From Sporosarcina sp. P13 (GTDB lineage: Bacteria; Bacillota; Bacilli; Bacillales_A; Planococcaceae): 32,043 bases of DNA. Shown here one piece after another: positions 1-8,107 of the stretch. A program made the translations under genes and the position numbers. The number at the start of each line of letters is the position of its first letter. The first letter of the stretch is position 1. Location of the stretch: contig NZ_PDYM01000034.1 of the NCBI RefSeq assembly GCF_002743055.1, forward strand, positions 1-32,043, written 5' to 3'. Below the pieces are notes generated by a model that worked only from the letters and a program-made list of their open reading frames with translations, ran no database searches and had not been told where the DNA came from.

Positions 1-173
1 TAAAATTCATATGCACGTATCACCTTTCACTTTTACTTGTTTCTAGACAATTCAAGTATAAAAGAAATCGGTGATCACGTGTATTTTTTTATGCAAATTG
101 TACGCATACCCCAACAAATATTATAGAACCTAAATAACTAACGAAATAAGAAAACGTTACAAGATTTTCAAAA

Positions 174-216
174 AATACCTAGGCATATTCATTTTATCTG
201 AATATGCCTAGGTATT
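174..216 (-). terminator. Perfect 18-bp hairpin, probable minus-strand terminator
   Basis: Bases 174-191 pair perfectly with 199-216 around a 7-base loop. Read on the minus strand the stem is followed by a run of six T, which fits Rho-independent termination of leftward transcription. On the plus strand the T-run is poor. No intact leftward gene remains nearby, only the fragment at 829-1035. Confidence 0.6.
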
Positions 217-229
217 AATTATATTCTTC

Positions 230-264
230 CTTGTTCAACTAACCTGCCCCGTTAGTTGAAGAAG
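230..264. repeat. Dispersed palindromic repeat, copy 1
   Basis: The core is a perfect 10-bp inverted repeat, TTCAACTAAC and GTTAGTTGAA, around a 7-base CTGCCCC centre. Its reverse complement aligns with copies at 4670-4705 and 5897-5933, all with the pattern AACTAACG, a short G-rich centre, then GGTTAGT or GGTTTAGT. This is the most symmetric copy. Confidence 0.65.
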
Positions 265-454
265 GCAATCAATCTTATCACGATTGGTAATCTAAGCTTA
301 TCATTAGTTCCATTTTTTGAGAATAGATAACTGTCAATTATCATTTTACTGAACCGTCATCACTTCGATGTATTAGAATGTTGAGGAATTGAAACCGACT
401 CAAATAGTGGTCGAGGTATTTTGTGGCTACACCATTTTTGGATTGCATCCATCC

Positions 455-524
455 CTCGGCAAAGCTTCCATGCCCTTGCTTTAGCGTAGGCGGAGTAAAT
501 CCGCCATGCTTCGGCACAGGGCAT
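455..524. repeat. Compound GC-rich dyad
   Basis: An outer pair, ATGCCCT (470-476) and AGGGCAT (518-524), encloses an inner pair, GGCGGA (489-494) and TCCGCC (500-505), with a 5-base loop. Imperfect arms lie between them. The GC content stands out from the AT-rich surroundings. It could be a transposon end structure, a recombination site or a structured RNA; I do not recognise it. Confidence 0.45.
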
Positions 525-828
525 TATCGACTGATAACATCATTTAGCTCTCCACTAAAAAAAGGGAAATATTACATTTAATCATATTTGGAAATGGATG
601 GACAATGGTTATTATCTTTTCGGAGATGGCTCTGCAACTTCTATACCATATTTATTGGATGCTTTGTGGAGAGTACCTAACTTCACACCGACACTGTGCC
701 AGAATTCCCGACACGAGGCGGATAATATGCCCTTCTCAAGTAAACATAAACACCAATTTGCCAGCTTTCATAATACTTACCACGATAAGCTTTTTCGTAT
801 GCGCTCCTTAGTATTGATGAAGTGCGAG

Positions 829-1035
829 TCAACCACATCGATGATCATCGAATTTCGATGCCCATAATTCGAATATACTTTCCAATGCTTGGGATTTGGC
901 ATTTTCTAGTTCATCTAAAGTGATGATTTCATTTTGAATTAACAGTGCTAGTGCTGCCGCCATTGAATCTTTAATTGTTTTTGCTATTATTATCTTCTCA
1001 CTTTCGGTTAAAAAATGATTCTCTTGCTTTACATC
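829..1035 (-). pseudogene. Open minus-strand fragment, possible gene remnant
   Basis: Read leftward, these bases encode about 68 residues without a stop, rich in Glu, Lys, Ala and Leu in an amphipathic helical pattern (for example MAAALALLIQNEIITLDELE), ending at TGA (829-831). A TAA lies directly upstream in frame and no ATG occurs until the stretch MAAALALL, so the 5' end is missing or the real product is about 45 residues. Protein-like composition is the only support. I do not recognise a family. Confidence 0.3.
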
Positions 1036-1424
1036 TTAGGATTAGTACATGTATGCAATAATTATACAGCGGTCTAGCTGTTACAATATCATGCCGATTA
1101 GGTCACTACAAAGAGTACATGCGGCTTAATATCGATGTGGGAGAACAAAATTGCGCTTTGTAAAATCGAGTTACATGCACTACTTAAAGTAAGCCGTTCA
1201 AAGCTATTACCGCAGGGGACATCTAAGTACTGCCTGCCTGAGCAGCAGCTCCTTATCATTATGTGCGGCGGGGTTATGAATAAAAATTAATAAATCCTAT
1301 AGGAGCAATGTAATAATACTGGGTTCGCAAGCGCATAATATCTTAAAAGCCACCCGATTGTAGTACCTTGTTCAAACTATATTAGATTTAAGTGGGACAA
1401 TAACAAGAAAAGGATGTACGTGCA

Positions 1425-3176
1425 TTGGATTTAACATTATTAAATGAAATGAAAGAACGACTTGGGGATGCGGTAAGGAACGGAACGAATGATGCTGATA
1501 GATTTCATGTCTTTGCATGGGAAGCGGGTCTTGGTAAAAGTACACATGTAAATAACTCCATTGTAGCGTACTTTGATGAATTTGCATTAAAGGATAATAT
1601 CAAGAAGTTCCTTATCGTTAAAAAATTTAAAAGTGATGTTTATGAGACAGTTGAACATCTTAAACAATGTGAAATGTTGGAAATGTATGGAGATTACTCT
1701 GTTATAGGTTTAACTTCAGAAAATGTAGCAAATTATAGTGTTGATAAAATTAAAGGCTGCATGGTATTAGTGATCACACATCAAAGGTATATTGAATCAT
1801 GTGACAGAGAGCTGAATCATTATTTCGGTGATAGAGATACATTAATAATTGATGAACAAATTCAGTTTCCGATCATGACGTTTGGTCGAGCGGAGTACAA
1901 TGATATGAGGAAAGACATACATCTATATGAGGGACAACTGTTGTTTGATAAGTGTTGTACGCCGCTGTTGGAGAGGCTAGATGAGATCTATAAGGCAGGG
2001 AAATATAACAGCATAGTTACGTTTCAGAAAAAGTTTAGTGAAGATGCACTCAAGGATTTCAAGGAGTGGGGGAGATCATACAGCACAGGATATAAAAGAA
2101 CAAGTAGATATAAACAAATGATTAAATCCTTAGAGATTTTACACTCGGATACAAGCGAAGGGCTAATCCATAATGACACCTTGTATTTAATGGAAAAGTC
2201 TATGCGATTCCGTAAGCTTAAAAACAATATTATCCTTGATGCAGCTGCCGACATTAGCCCATTATATAACATACCCAAGCAGTTCAAAGTTGTTGAGACG
2301 AGATTGTGTATTGATCATTCCAAATCAAATGTAGGATATATGAATGTTAATACGAGTAAAAGCAATTTAAAGAAGAATCTCGAGTATGTTATTAACGACG
2401 TGAAGGGCAGATTAAAAGGTATCCAAAACAAAAAGAAAGCGCTACTGGTATGTCATAAAGAAAATTCTTCAGAGTTTCTTAACGCAATGAAGCAGGTTTT
2501 TGGTGATAATGTTTATACCCCGACTGATGATGAAGATACTAACGCTACACATTCAGATGCAGCTATAGATTGGTACGGCAATATTGTAGGTAAAAACACT
2601 TACAAAGACTATGATATATGCTTGCTGCTAGGCACGCATAATTTACCATTACCTGTTTATTTGCTTCAGTCAGTTCAATACAGTCCAAATTTAGACGTAA
2701 GTATATTCCCTCGAGTAATTGATCTGAAATCTGGAAGGTTTGCGGACGATAAACTAGAGTTAGTTAGAAAGGCATTTTTAGCTGCGGACTTTTATCAAGC
2801 CGCCCGCAGAATACAACGAAATCAAGAACCGAAGGCTTCATATCTCATTTATACGTCTGACGAGGATGTCGTACAGACTTTTGTTAGCAAGTTTAATCGA
2901 TTAACTGATGTCTTGACCTTAAACAATAACGTTGCCGTAAGAACAACCTTATCTTCAAAAGACGAAAAAGCCTTAAGAATTTTGGAGTATATACAAAACG
3001 ATTGTGCAATAGGTGATGTGATAACAAAGAAAACGATTTGTGAAGCGTTGGGTTTACAGAGTAGTAACTTTTCAAGAGATTTAAAGCATGAGCTTATTGC
3101 AAACCATGTTAAACAGGGGCATATTGAAATAGGACGTACAGTTATCGTGAAAAAAGCTGGATTCACACAGGAATAG
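1425..3176 (+). CDS. P-loop helicase-like protein of a mobile element
   Basis: This is a 583-residue protein. A Walker A motif, EAGLGKST, lies at residues 33-40 and a DExx-type Walker B, TLIIDEQ, near 139-145, the arrangement of superfamily 2 helicases and related ATPases. The last 80 or so residues look like a winged helix-turn-helix (SSNFSRDLKHELIANHV). The chosen start is TTG at 1425, with AAAAGGATG about nine bases upstream; no ATG suits. Similar helicase-like proteins occur in plasmids and integrative elements, and the resolvase downstream fits that setting. The exact role (replication, element mobility, defence) cannot be told. A 10-bp inverted repeat follows the stop codon closely. Confidence 0.6.
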   Translation: MDLTLLNEMKERLGDAVRNGTNDADRFHVFAWEAGLGKSTHVNNSIVAYFDEFALKDNIKKFLIVKKFKSDVYETVEHLKQCEMLEMYGDYSVIGLTSENVANYSVDKIKGCMVLVITHQRYIESCDRELNHYFGDRDTLIIDEQIQFPIMTFGRAEYNDMRKDIHLYEGQLLFDKCCTPLLERLDEIYKAGKYNSIVTFQKKFSEDALKDFKEWGRSYSTGYKRTSRYKQMIKSLEILHSDTSEGLIHNDTLYLMEKSMRFRKLKNNIILDAAADISPLYNIPKQFKVVETRLCIDHSKSNVGYMNVNTSKSNLKKNLEYVINDVKGRLKGIQNKKKALLVCHKENSSEFLNAMKQVFGDNVYTPTDDEDTNATHSDAAIDWYGNIVGKNTYKDYDICLLLGTHNLPLPVYLLQSVQYSPNLDVSIFPRVIDLKSGRFADDKLELVRKAFLAADFYQAARRIQRNQEPKASYLIYTSDEDVVQTFVSKFNRLTDVLTLNNNVAVRTTLSSKDEKALRILEYIQNDCAIGDVITKKTICEALGLQSSNFSRDLKHELIANHVKQGHIEIGRTVIVKKAGFTQE

Positions 3177-3178
3177 CA

Positions 3179-3217
3179 TCTCGTCAATCGCCCTATATAA
3201 GAAATAAATTGACGAGA
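3179..3217 (+). repeat. Inverted repeat after helicase gene
   Basis: TCTCGTCAAT (3179-3188) pairs with ATTGACGAGA (3208-3217) across a 19-base loop, starting three bases after the helicase stop codon. No T-run follows, so it is a weak terminator candidate or an RNA-stabilising hairpin. Confidence 0.4.
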
Positions 3218-3634
3218 AGAGATTGGATTTGAAAAAAATACAGAATGATTTATAAGTGTTGACTTTTGCACTAGACTAATCGTAGCAAAGCGGAGATTAG
3301 GCTATGCAAAGTTAACACAGCGGGGAGGAATGAGTGAGGAACGAACGAATGACGGGCTGCTAACCCTTTCTTTTGGGATGACCACCCCGTTACAACGGCT
3401 TCGTTCCTCCTTGAAAGTTGCTCGTTCTTCGATTCATTTAGAACGATAATTATCATTAGCATAACGGATCAGTTTTAATGAAGCTCGGTAAACTGTGCTT
3501 TTTAGTGGATCAAAGTCAATGTGATGGATATTCTTCACTTCCTGTTTAAGGTAACAGAAGCTAATGAAACTTTTCTTTTATTAGGCTTCAATATGAATTA
3601 GCTGCCCCCAACTCCTCACCATAGTAAAGTAAGG

Positions 3635-3666
3635 AAACCGAGCTGAAAGATGCTCGGTTTTTTTTT
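3635..3666 (+). terminator. Rho-independent terminator without an adjacent gene
   Basis: AAACCGAGC (3635-3643) pairs with GCTCGGTTT (3652-3660) around an 8-base loop and runs straight into nine T in total. No intact plus-strand gene lies directly upstream, so this is probably the left-over end of a lost gene. Confidence 0.75.
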
Positions 3667-3752
3667 CATCTACAATTTTCCTATTCATAATGAGATCCTT
3701 TAAGCATGATATTGACAATACTCTATCGTATTAACCCTAATAATATAATGGT

Positions 3753-3835
3753 GTAGTCACAACTTAACAGTATTGACCATAGAATGCGAATGTGGTAGAT
3801 TCAACTTATTATCGTAGTCATAACTAATGACCATA
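3753..3835. promoter_or_regulatory. Possible res region and promoter of the resolvase
   Basis: GTAGTCACAACTTA...TTGACCATA (3753-3781) recurs in shortened form as GTAGTCATAACTAA..TGACCATA (3814-3835), 61 bases on. The second copy contains the dyad GTCAT-aacta-ATGAC (3817-3831). Resolvases of this family bind repeated subsites upstream of their own gene. A promoter overlaps: TTGACC (3773-3778), a 17-base spacer, then TAGATT (3796-3801), so the enzyme may repress itself. Confidence 0.4.
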
Positions 3836-3852
3836 AGTGAAGGGGAAATATC

Positions 3853-4425
3853 ATGACAATTTACGGATATGCAAGGGTATCGGGTACATCGCAAGACTTA
3901 GAAGGGCAGATTGAAGAACTAAAAGAAAAAGGTCACTGTACTACCATCTATTCTGAAAAGTTTACAGGAACATCGAAAGATAGAAAAGAGTTCCAAAGGC
4001 TAATTGGAAAACTAGAAGCAGGCGATACCTTGACGGTAACTAAGCTAGACCGATTTGCACGAACAGCAGAAGATGGTATTTCCCTTATTAAAGAATTAAT
4101 GCGAAAAGGCGTTAGGGTACACATCATTAACATGGGTATTGTAGAAGATACTAAGTACGGCAGATTAATGCTGACTATATTATCTGGATTTGCGGAGTTT
4201 GAACGTGATATGATCGTTGAACGTTTGGCAGAAGGGAAAGCTGTTGCGAAGTTGAATCCAAACTTCAAAGAAGGACGCCCGAAGAAGTTCACTAAAAAGC
4301 AAATAGACCATGCCATGAAGTTACTGGAAACAGAATCATTTACTGAAGTGGAAAAGATTACGGGGATAAGTCGAAGCACTTTAACAAGAGCGAAGAGGAG
4401 TCTCAAAAGGGCAGAAATTATTTGA
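3853..4425 (+). CDS. Serine recombinase, resolvase/invertase family
   Basis: This 190-residue protein has the full small serine recombinase layout. The N-terminal catalytic domain starts [12 protein letters not shown], with Arg8 and nucleophile Ser10, and includes TKLDRFAR and the [20 protein letters not shown] helix that leads to the DNA-binding part. A GRPKK hinge and a C-terminal helix-turn-helix ([18 protein letters not shown]) follow. The length is typical of Tn3-type resolvases and Hin-type invertases. The start is ATG after AAGGGGAAA. It probably resolves multimers or cointegrates of the element this region derives from. A decayed relative lies at 6137-6673. Confidence 0.92.
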   Translation: MTIYGYARVSGTSQDLEGQIEELKEKGHCTTIYSEKFTGTSKDRKEFQRLIGKLEAGDTLTVTKLDRFARTAEDGISLIKELMRKGVRVHIINMGIVEDTKYGRLMLTILSGFAEFERDMIVERLAEGKAVAKLNPNFKEGRPKKFTKKQIDHAMKLLETESFTEVEKITGISRSTLTRAKRSLKRAEII

Positions 4426-4766
4426 GATTAAATTTAAGGATAGGTCATATTTTATTGATGGATAGCTATTCTTAACGATTTCACCATTAAGTTTCTCAAT
4501 AGTTCTATCTCGAATTTTTTATATACAATGATCACTGTGCAATAGATTTATACTGCAATTATAAGGGGAACTGTATATGCTGAATAGTAGGTCATTGGTG
4601 CGTGGAAAGAGGCGGCAACTTCTGTTTCCATTGAAATGATAGGCTTTATTTGAGGATTGTGTTAATTTTCTTCTTCAACTAACGAAGCAGGTTAGTGCAA
4701 TAAAGAGATGATGTTTTATGGTAATATCAAGGGAATAATTGATTCTTTGATTGGGGGAATATCTTC
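4426..4766. other. Gene-free stretch after resolvase
   Basis: No gene is supported apart from a 20-codon frame at 4577-4639 behind AAGGGGAA, which is too short to call. It contains dispersed repeat copy 2 and, at its right end, the ribosome binding region of the next gene. Confidence 0.5.
4670..4705. repeat. Dispersed palindromic repeat, copy 2
   Basis: It begins CTTCTTCAACTAACG, identical over its first 15 bases to the reverse complement of copy 1, then GCAGGTTAGT. The right arm has diverged (GTGCAATAAAG), so the palindrome is no longer perfect. It lies about 60 bases before the next gene. Confidence 0.6.
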
Positions 4767-5267
4767 GTGTCAAATGAGATTATTGAAAAAGTGAAAAGAG
4801 GACTCGAAGGAATCGAAATCGGCTATTTTGATACAGGTCAAAGCTTTGAAAAAGAAGCATATTACAATTATTTTGGTGCTTCAGATAAGGAAACACGTCG
4901 CTATGCGATTGCTGTATTTACAGTGTATTTAGGAAACTGGTATAGCTGTTGTAGTTTTCCGTTTTTAGATAGAGAATCTTATTTGGAAGAGTTTATTAAG
5001 GCATTCATAGAGCATCACCAGCAAATTGAAAGTGATTTCCCTAGTATGTATGAATATATCATTTCATTTTTAATTCGGATTGAAGAAGAAAATAGTGGAA
5101 AATATGCTTACTCAACTTTTGAAATTGACAAGGAACTACACGAGCGTTTGAAAAGGGAAGTGTTAATTCCTAAACGAGAATACTTAAATAAGCATACATC
5201 AATAAAATACTTTTTAAGGGAAATTAGAGTTAATCCTTTTTTAAAATCTGATTACTTAGAAGAATAG
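4767..5267 (+). CDS. Hypothetical protein, 166 residues
   Basis: I do not recognise this protein. It is soluble, with no signal peptide or membrane segment, and is rich in aromatic and charged residues. A Cys-Cys pair occurs in the stretch NWYSCCSFPFL, and the protein has a long helical, Glu- and Lys-rich second half. The start is GTG at 4767, with TTGGGGGAAT about eight bases upstream. The unknown gene at 5316 follows 48 bases on in the same direction, so the two may be co-transcribed. Small charged proteins of this size in accessory DNA are often toxin-immunity or phage-related, but nothing here proves either. Confidence 0.6.
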   Translation: MSNEIIEKVKRGLEGIEIGYFDTGQSFEKEAYYNYFGASDKETRRYAIAVFTVYLGNWYSCCSFPFLDRESYLEEFIKAFIEHHQQIESDFPSMYEYIISFLIRIEEENSGKYAYSTFEIDKELHERLKREVLIPKREYLNKHTSIKYFLREIRVNPFLKSDYLEE

Positions 5268-5315
5268 CATTAAATGGTTGGGCTTATAATGATTGAAAGC
5301 AAATAATGAACAGAA

Positions 5316-5873
5316 ATGAGTGTGTTAGAAGGTTTTATGGGAAAAAAAGTTATGCTTTTATACGGTGAAGTATTACCTCCATTTAAACATATTAGGAAAA
5401 TCCTAAATAAGTACGGTCAATACTATTTAAGAGATATGAACATGGAAGACTTTCAAGAAGATAATTATTTTGATGTAATGATAGAGGAACGACATACGGG
5501 TCTCACATATAGAGAACCGCTTGACGCTGTTCCTGTCATTCCAGTGAAGAAAGAATATTTATCTAAATTCTTAAACACCTTCAAAGCTTTAAACGGAAAT
5601 ATGTGCTTATGTAAGGTAAATCACGAACATCTCATTGTTTGGGTTCGAGGGGTAAAATATGAAGGTTATTGTTTTTATTTAGATAATGGCGAAAAAAAGG
5701 TACTTTTCATGGAAGATTACGGTGATGATAATGGACAATTTTTTGACATGAGAGAACTAGATTGGTATAAGCGAATACCGAAAGACAAACGCTGGATTCA
5801 GTTAGACGTAAATGAAAATACGGAGAAAGTATTTTTACGATGGTTGAAGGACCTCATTCCCTCAGAAAAATAA
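5316..5873 (+). CDS. Hypothetical protein, 185 residues
   Basis: I do not recognise this protein. It is a soluble, mixed alpha/beta sequence rich in Tyr, Trp, Asp and Lys, with no transmembrane segment or obvious catalytic motif. The annotated ATG at 5316 has a weak upstream signal. The ATG at 5337 (MGKKVMLLYGE) has AGAAGG four bases before it and is a good alternative, giving 178 residues. A hairpin terminator lies about 130 bases past the stop, with dispersed repeat copy 3 in between. It forms a tandem pair with the unknown gene at 4767. Confidence 0.6.
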   Translation: MSVLEGFMGKKVMLLYGEVLPPFKHIRKILNKYGQYYLRDMNMEDFQEDNYFDVMIEERHTGLTYREPLDAVPVIPVKKEYLSKFLNTFKALNGNMCLCKVNHEHLIVWVRGVKYEGYCFYLDNGEKKVLFMEDYGDDNGQFFDMRELDWYKRIPKDKRWIQLDVNENTEKVFLRWLKDLIPSEK

Positions 5874-5896
5874 TAAAGAGGGCAGGATATTTGTAT

Positions 5897-5933
5897 CTTA
5901 AAGAACTAACGGGTGCTGGTTTAGTTCAATAAG
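5897..5933. repeat. Dispersed palindromic repeat, copy 3
   Basis: This copy reads AGAACTAACGGGTGCTGG then TTTAGTTCAATAAG. It keeps the AACTAAC left arm and an almost complementary TTAGTT right arm around a GC-rich centre. It is the most diverged of the three copies and lies just past the gene ending at 5873. Confidence 0.5.
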
Positions 5934-6005
5934 GAATTGAATACTGGTTTTGGGATATGTGAAGCGGTAGACATTAATTCATATGTGAAACGTATTCGGA
6001 AATTG

Positions 6006-6035
6006 AGCATCGGTGCTATAAACCGATGCTTTTTG
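6006..6035 (+). terminator. Rho-independent terminator
   Basis: AGCATCGGT (6006-6014) pairs with ACCGATGCT (6022-6030) around a 7-base loop, followed by TTTTT. It probably ends transcription from the two hypothetical genes upstream. Confidence 0.75.
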
Positions 6036-6136
6036 GGTTGTATTCGAGAGCGTTATTGGTAGTAACATTAAGCAACTCAAAAGAGATGTCCAACTAGATA
6101 AACGGCAAACATAACGAACCCCAACTAGATGCAACC

Positions 6137-6673
6137 ATGTTATACATCGGAAGTTTTGGCTTTCAAAACGTCATTATCGAACATGTAGATGTATCAGAAG
6201 GCATTGATAAGCTACTCAAACGATACAGGAAATTGGTGGAGATGGCTCACTATACAGTGTTTTTCAAGAAGCATGGCGAGAATAAAGCACATACCGAACC
6301 GCAACAGGTGCTATCGGAGTTACGAGAAGGTGATGTGCTACTTGTGCATGAGATATCTTGTTGTGTCCAATCTAGTGAGAAGTTGCTGAATATCTTTGCC
6401 AACTTGTCACAGGGAGAGAGAGGGTTAACCCTACAACGCCAGAGAGAATCGGGATTACTAAGAAAAGAAGGAAAATCTAAAGGTTGAAAATTAGAGGTTA
6501 CGTTACATGGTAATAAGTCAAAGAAAGCCATCCAAGCTATTGAGTGGTATCAAGAAGGTAAGTCTGTAAGATACATATGTAAGACGTTATCGATTGGAAC
6601 TGGAACGTTATATAGACTGTTGGAGAGAGGGTTTAAGGTGACTTGTATTGTAATTTATATCGTTTCATATTAA
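6137..6673 (+). pseudogene. Degraded serine resolvase
   Basis: The stretch QQVLSELREGDVLLVHEIS matches the central part of small serine recombinases, but the usual Arg-Val-Ser-Arg that follows is replaced by CCVQSSEKL. Part of the catalytic core, including the usual LAEFER helix, is missing before LQRQRESGLLRKEGKSKG. A TGA at 6485-6487 then interrupts the frame. Beyond it, in the same frame, lies a clear resolvase C-terminal helix-turn-helix (YQEGKSVRYICKTLSIGTGT). The N-terminal catalytic Ser region is also unrecognisable. The gene is therefore dead by internal deletion, point changes and a stop codon. It is a second recombinase lineage, not a copy of the intact one at 3853. Confidence 0.75.
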
Positions 6674-6711
6674 CTTAGAAAAAAGCATGAATACTAGGAG
6701 AGGATACTTCT

Positions 6712-7080
6712 ATGGGACATGATATGAGAGAAAACTGGCACGGATTTTTGCTAAATCAATACAAGAATGTTGAATGTGTCTACATTCTATACGATAAAAA
6801 GGGGAATCTTATTTATATAGGTGAAACGGCAGACTTTAAGACAAGAATGTTGGGTCATTTGTCAGGGACTCCTTACTCACATATGATTGAGAGGATTGTG
6901 TTTTATAAACTTGATACGCTAAATAGGAAGCAAGTTGAGTTTATTATGATAGATTTATGTAATCCGATATTTAATATCCAAAATCAAGATCTTTTTATGA
7001 AGTCAAGCAGGCATGAAATCATAAGAGATTGGAGTTTACCAGAGTATGTCTGTGAGTGTAGTGTCTGTCAGCCTCACTGA
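6712..7080 (+). CDS. GIY-YIG nuclease-family protein
   Basis: This 122-residue protein carries a compact GIY-YIG-type domain. VYILYDKKGNLIYIGETADF (about residues 23-42) supplies both halves of the signature in degenerate form, YIL and YIG. Arg45 follows in FKTRMLGH, and Glu76 in VEFIMID is a candidate for the catalytic acid. The C-terminal tail ends CECSVCQPH, with three Cys and a His that could bind a metal. ATG at 6712 follows AGGAGAGG at good spacing. Such small proteins are found in phages and mobile elements as endonucleases or repair-like enzymes. The target is unknown, and the gene stands alone between a dead resolvase and the zinc-ribbon gene. Confidence 0.7.
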   Translation: MGHDMRENWHGFLLNQYKNVECVYILYDKKGNLIYIGETADFKTRMLGHLSGTPYSHMIERIVFYKLDTLNRKQVEFIMIDLCNPIFNIQNQDLFMKSSRHEIIRDWSLPEYVCECSVCQPH

Positions 7081-7231
7081 TATAAAATAACTTCCCTCAT
7101 CTAGGTTGGGGCGGAATAATTAAATACAGTGTATCTGGCGGGGGTAATTACCACATTTACATACTTCCGTTCCTAGCTAAAGGGCGGTAGTAGGTGTATC
7201 CACACAGCACAAAAAAACAAGGAGGAAGGAA

Positions 7232-8107
7232 ATGGGTTTCTTTCAAGTATTAAAACAATTATTCGGCTTAAATAAAAGTGCAGTAGCTAATGACGGTTCA
7301 AATATAAAACAGCAACAGTTTGTGGGAACGAGATTTACAAATAGCAAGGAAATGGATATGCAAGAAGGTATGACTAAGCTTGAAGAGTCAACATGTCCTT
7401 ATTGTGGATTTCAATTTGATAAACCGCTATCTCGAAAAAGGGCTTGTCCCGACTGCAAGAGGAACATCTATGTTAGAACTTTACCATTTGATAATGAATT
7501 AGACAAAACTCGGGTTGCTGTTACAGAAGAACAGGCGGAAAATATAGATATCGCTTGGGCTAAGAAAAATGGGACATACGAAGAGTTAATAAAGGAAAAG
7601 AAGAACTTTGAGAAGATGAAAAAGAGTCTTGAAAAAAGTTGGGGGAAAGAACCGAGTACTAGTGACATAGAGTGGCACTTGCTTATAGAAGAACGTTTAG
7701 AACACGCTAACAATAACCAATGGGGCTTGTATCGAAACACAACACTTAGAATGGCGGAGCATCTTTATAGATTGGAGAGTTATGATTTATCTCTACGTAC
7801 TTATTTGGAGGTGTTATATTTAGATTTAAATGGACCGAAAAATGCTGGAAAGATTAATGGGCAATATCATTTGGGGAAGCATGAAAAAGTTTTTGATCCA
7901 CAAGGATTTGCATTCGTAGCCCCTGGGATTATCAAACGAATAGTCCTATTGAAAAATAAGCGGATTCCAACTAATGATAAGCAAGTGAAAACATTATTTA
8001 TTGAAAATGGAGAACAAATTTATCATGCACTTCAGCTACCGCTATCACCTTCTTTAGCCTGGTCAAACTTCGAAGCGGATAACTTGTTCTGGGGGAATCA
8101 GAGTTAA
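7232..8107 (+). CDS. Zinc-ribbon protein of unknown function
   Basis: This is a 291-residue protein with a strong AAGGAGGAAGG ribosome binding site. After about 50 polar residues comes a four-Cys zinc ribbon, CPYC (Cys55, Cys58) and CPDC (Cys72, Cys75), then a Glu/Lys-rich probably coiled-coil stretch (near 105-135). The rest is helical with a repeat-like feel (MAEHLYRLESYDLSLRTYLE). No enzyme motif is seen. Its stop overlaps the start of the EVE-HNH reading frame by one base (TAATG), so the two were translationally coupled. That points to a role beside a modified-DNA restriction protein, but this is inference. No close family comes to mind. Confidence 0.65.
   Translation: MGFFQVLKQLFGLNKSAVANDGSNIKQQQFVGTRFTNSKEMDMQEGMTKLEESTCPYCGFQFDKPLSRKRACPDCKRNIYVRTLPFDNELDKTRVAVTEEQAENIDIAWAKKNGTYEELIKEKKNFEKMKKSLEKSWGKEPSTSDIEWHLLIEERLEHANNNQWGLYRNTTLRMAEHLYRLESYDLSLRTYLEVLYLDLNGPKNAGKINGQYHLGKHEKVFDPQGFAFVAPGIIKRIVLLKNKRIPTNDKQVKTLFIENGEQIYHALQLPLSPSLAWSNFEADNLFWGNQS

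Larger units (their letters stand above)
1..1424. other. Left-edge stretch without an intact gene
   Basis: I find no convincing intact gene here. The stretch holds an 18-bp perfect hairpin, one copy of a dispersed palindromic repeat, a compound dyad near 455-524, and a minus-strand open fragment at 829-1035 that reads like real protein. The 89-residue and 68-residue plus-strand frames near 600-867 overlap each other, have skewed composition and no ribosome binding site, and look like chance. The texture is that of decayed accessory DNA. Confidence 0.6.
3177..3852. other. Gene-free stretch between helicase and resolvase
   Basis: No intact gene is seen. It holds an inverted repeat directly after the helicase stop, an orphan plus-strand terminator at 3635-3666, and the promoter and possible res region of the resolvase. 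On the minus strand, bases 3434-3538 form a GTG-started frame of 34 residues with protein-like composition (DFDPLKSTVYRASLKLIRYA), preceded by an open extension of about 13 more codons. It could be a gene remnant but is too short to call. Confidence 0.5.

Noticed and set aside
455..524. Riboswitch
   Set aside because: The nested dyad has no downstream gene within 900 bases in either direction that it could control, and it matches no riboswitch core I know.
598..867. Overlapping plus-strand frames of 89 and 68 residues
   Set aside because: They have no ribosome binding site and unusual composition, and each overlaps the other in a different frame. Part of the stretch lies opposite the better-looking minus-strand fragment at 829-1035.
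3271..3462. Minus-strand 63-residue frame
   Set aside because: It is a different frame from the fragment at 3434-3538, with low-complexity hydrophobic composition and no ribosome binding site.
3434..3538. Minus-strand 34-residue frame with a GTG start
   Set aside because: The composition is protein-like, and the frame stays open for about 13 codons upstream, but it is too short and I recognise no family. It is mentioned under the gene-free stretch only.
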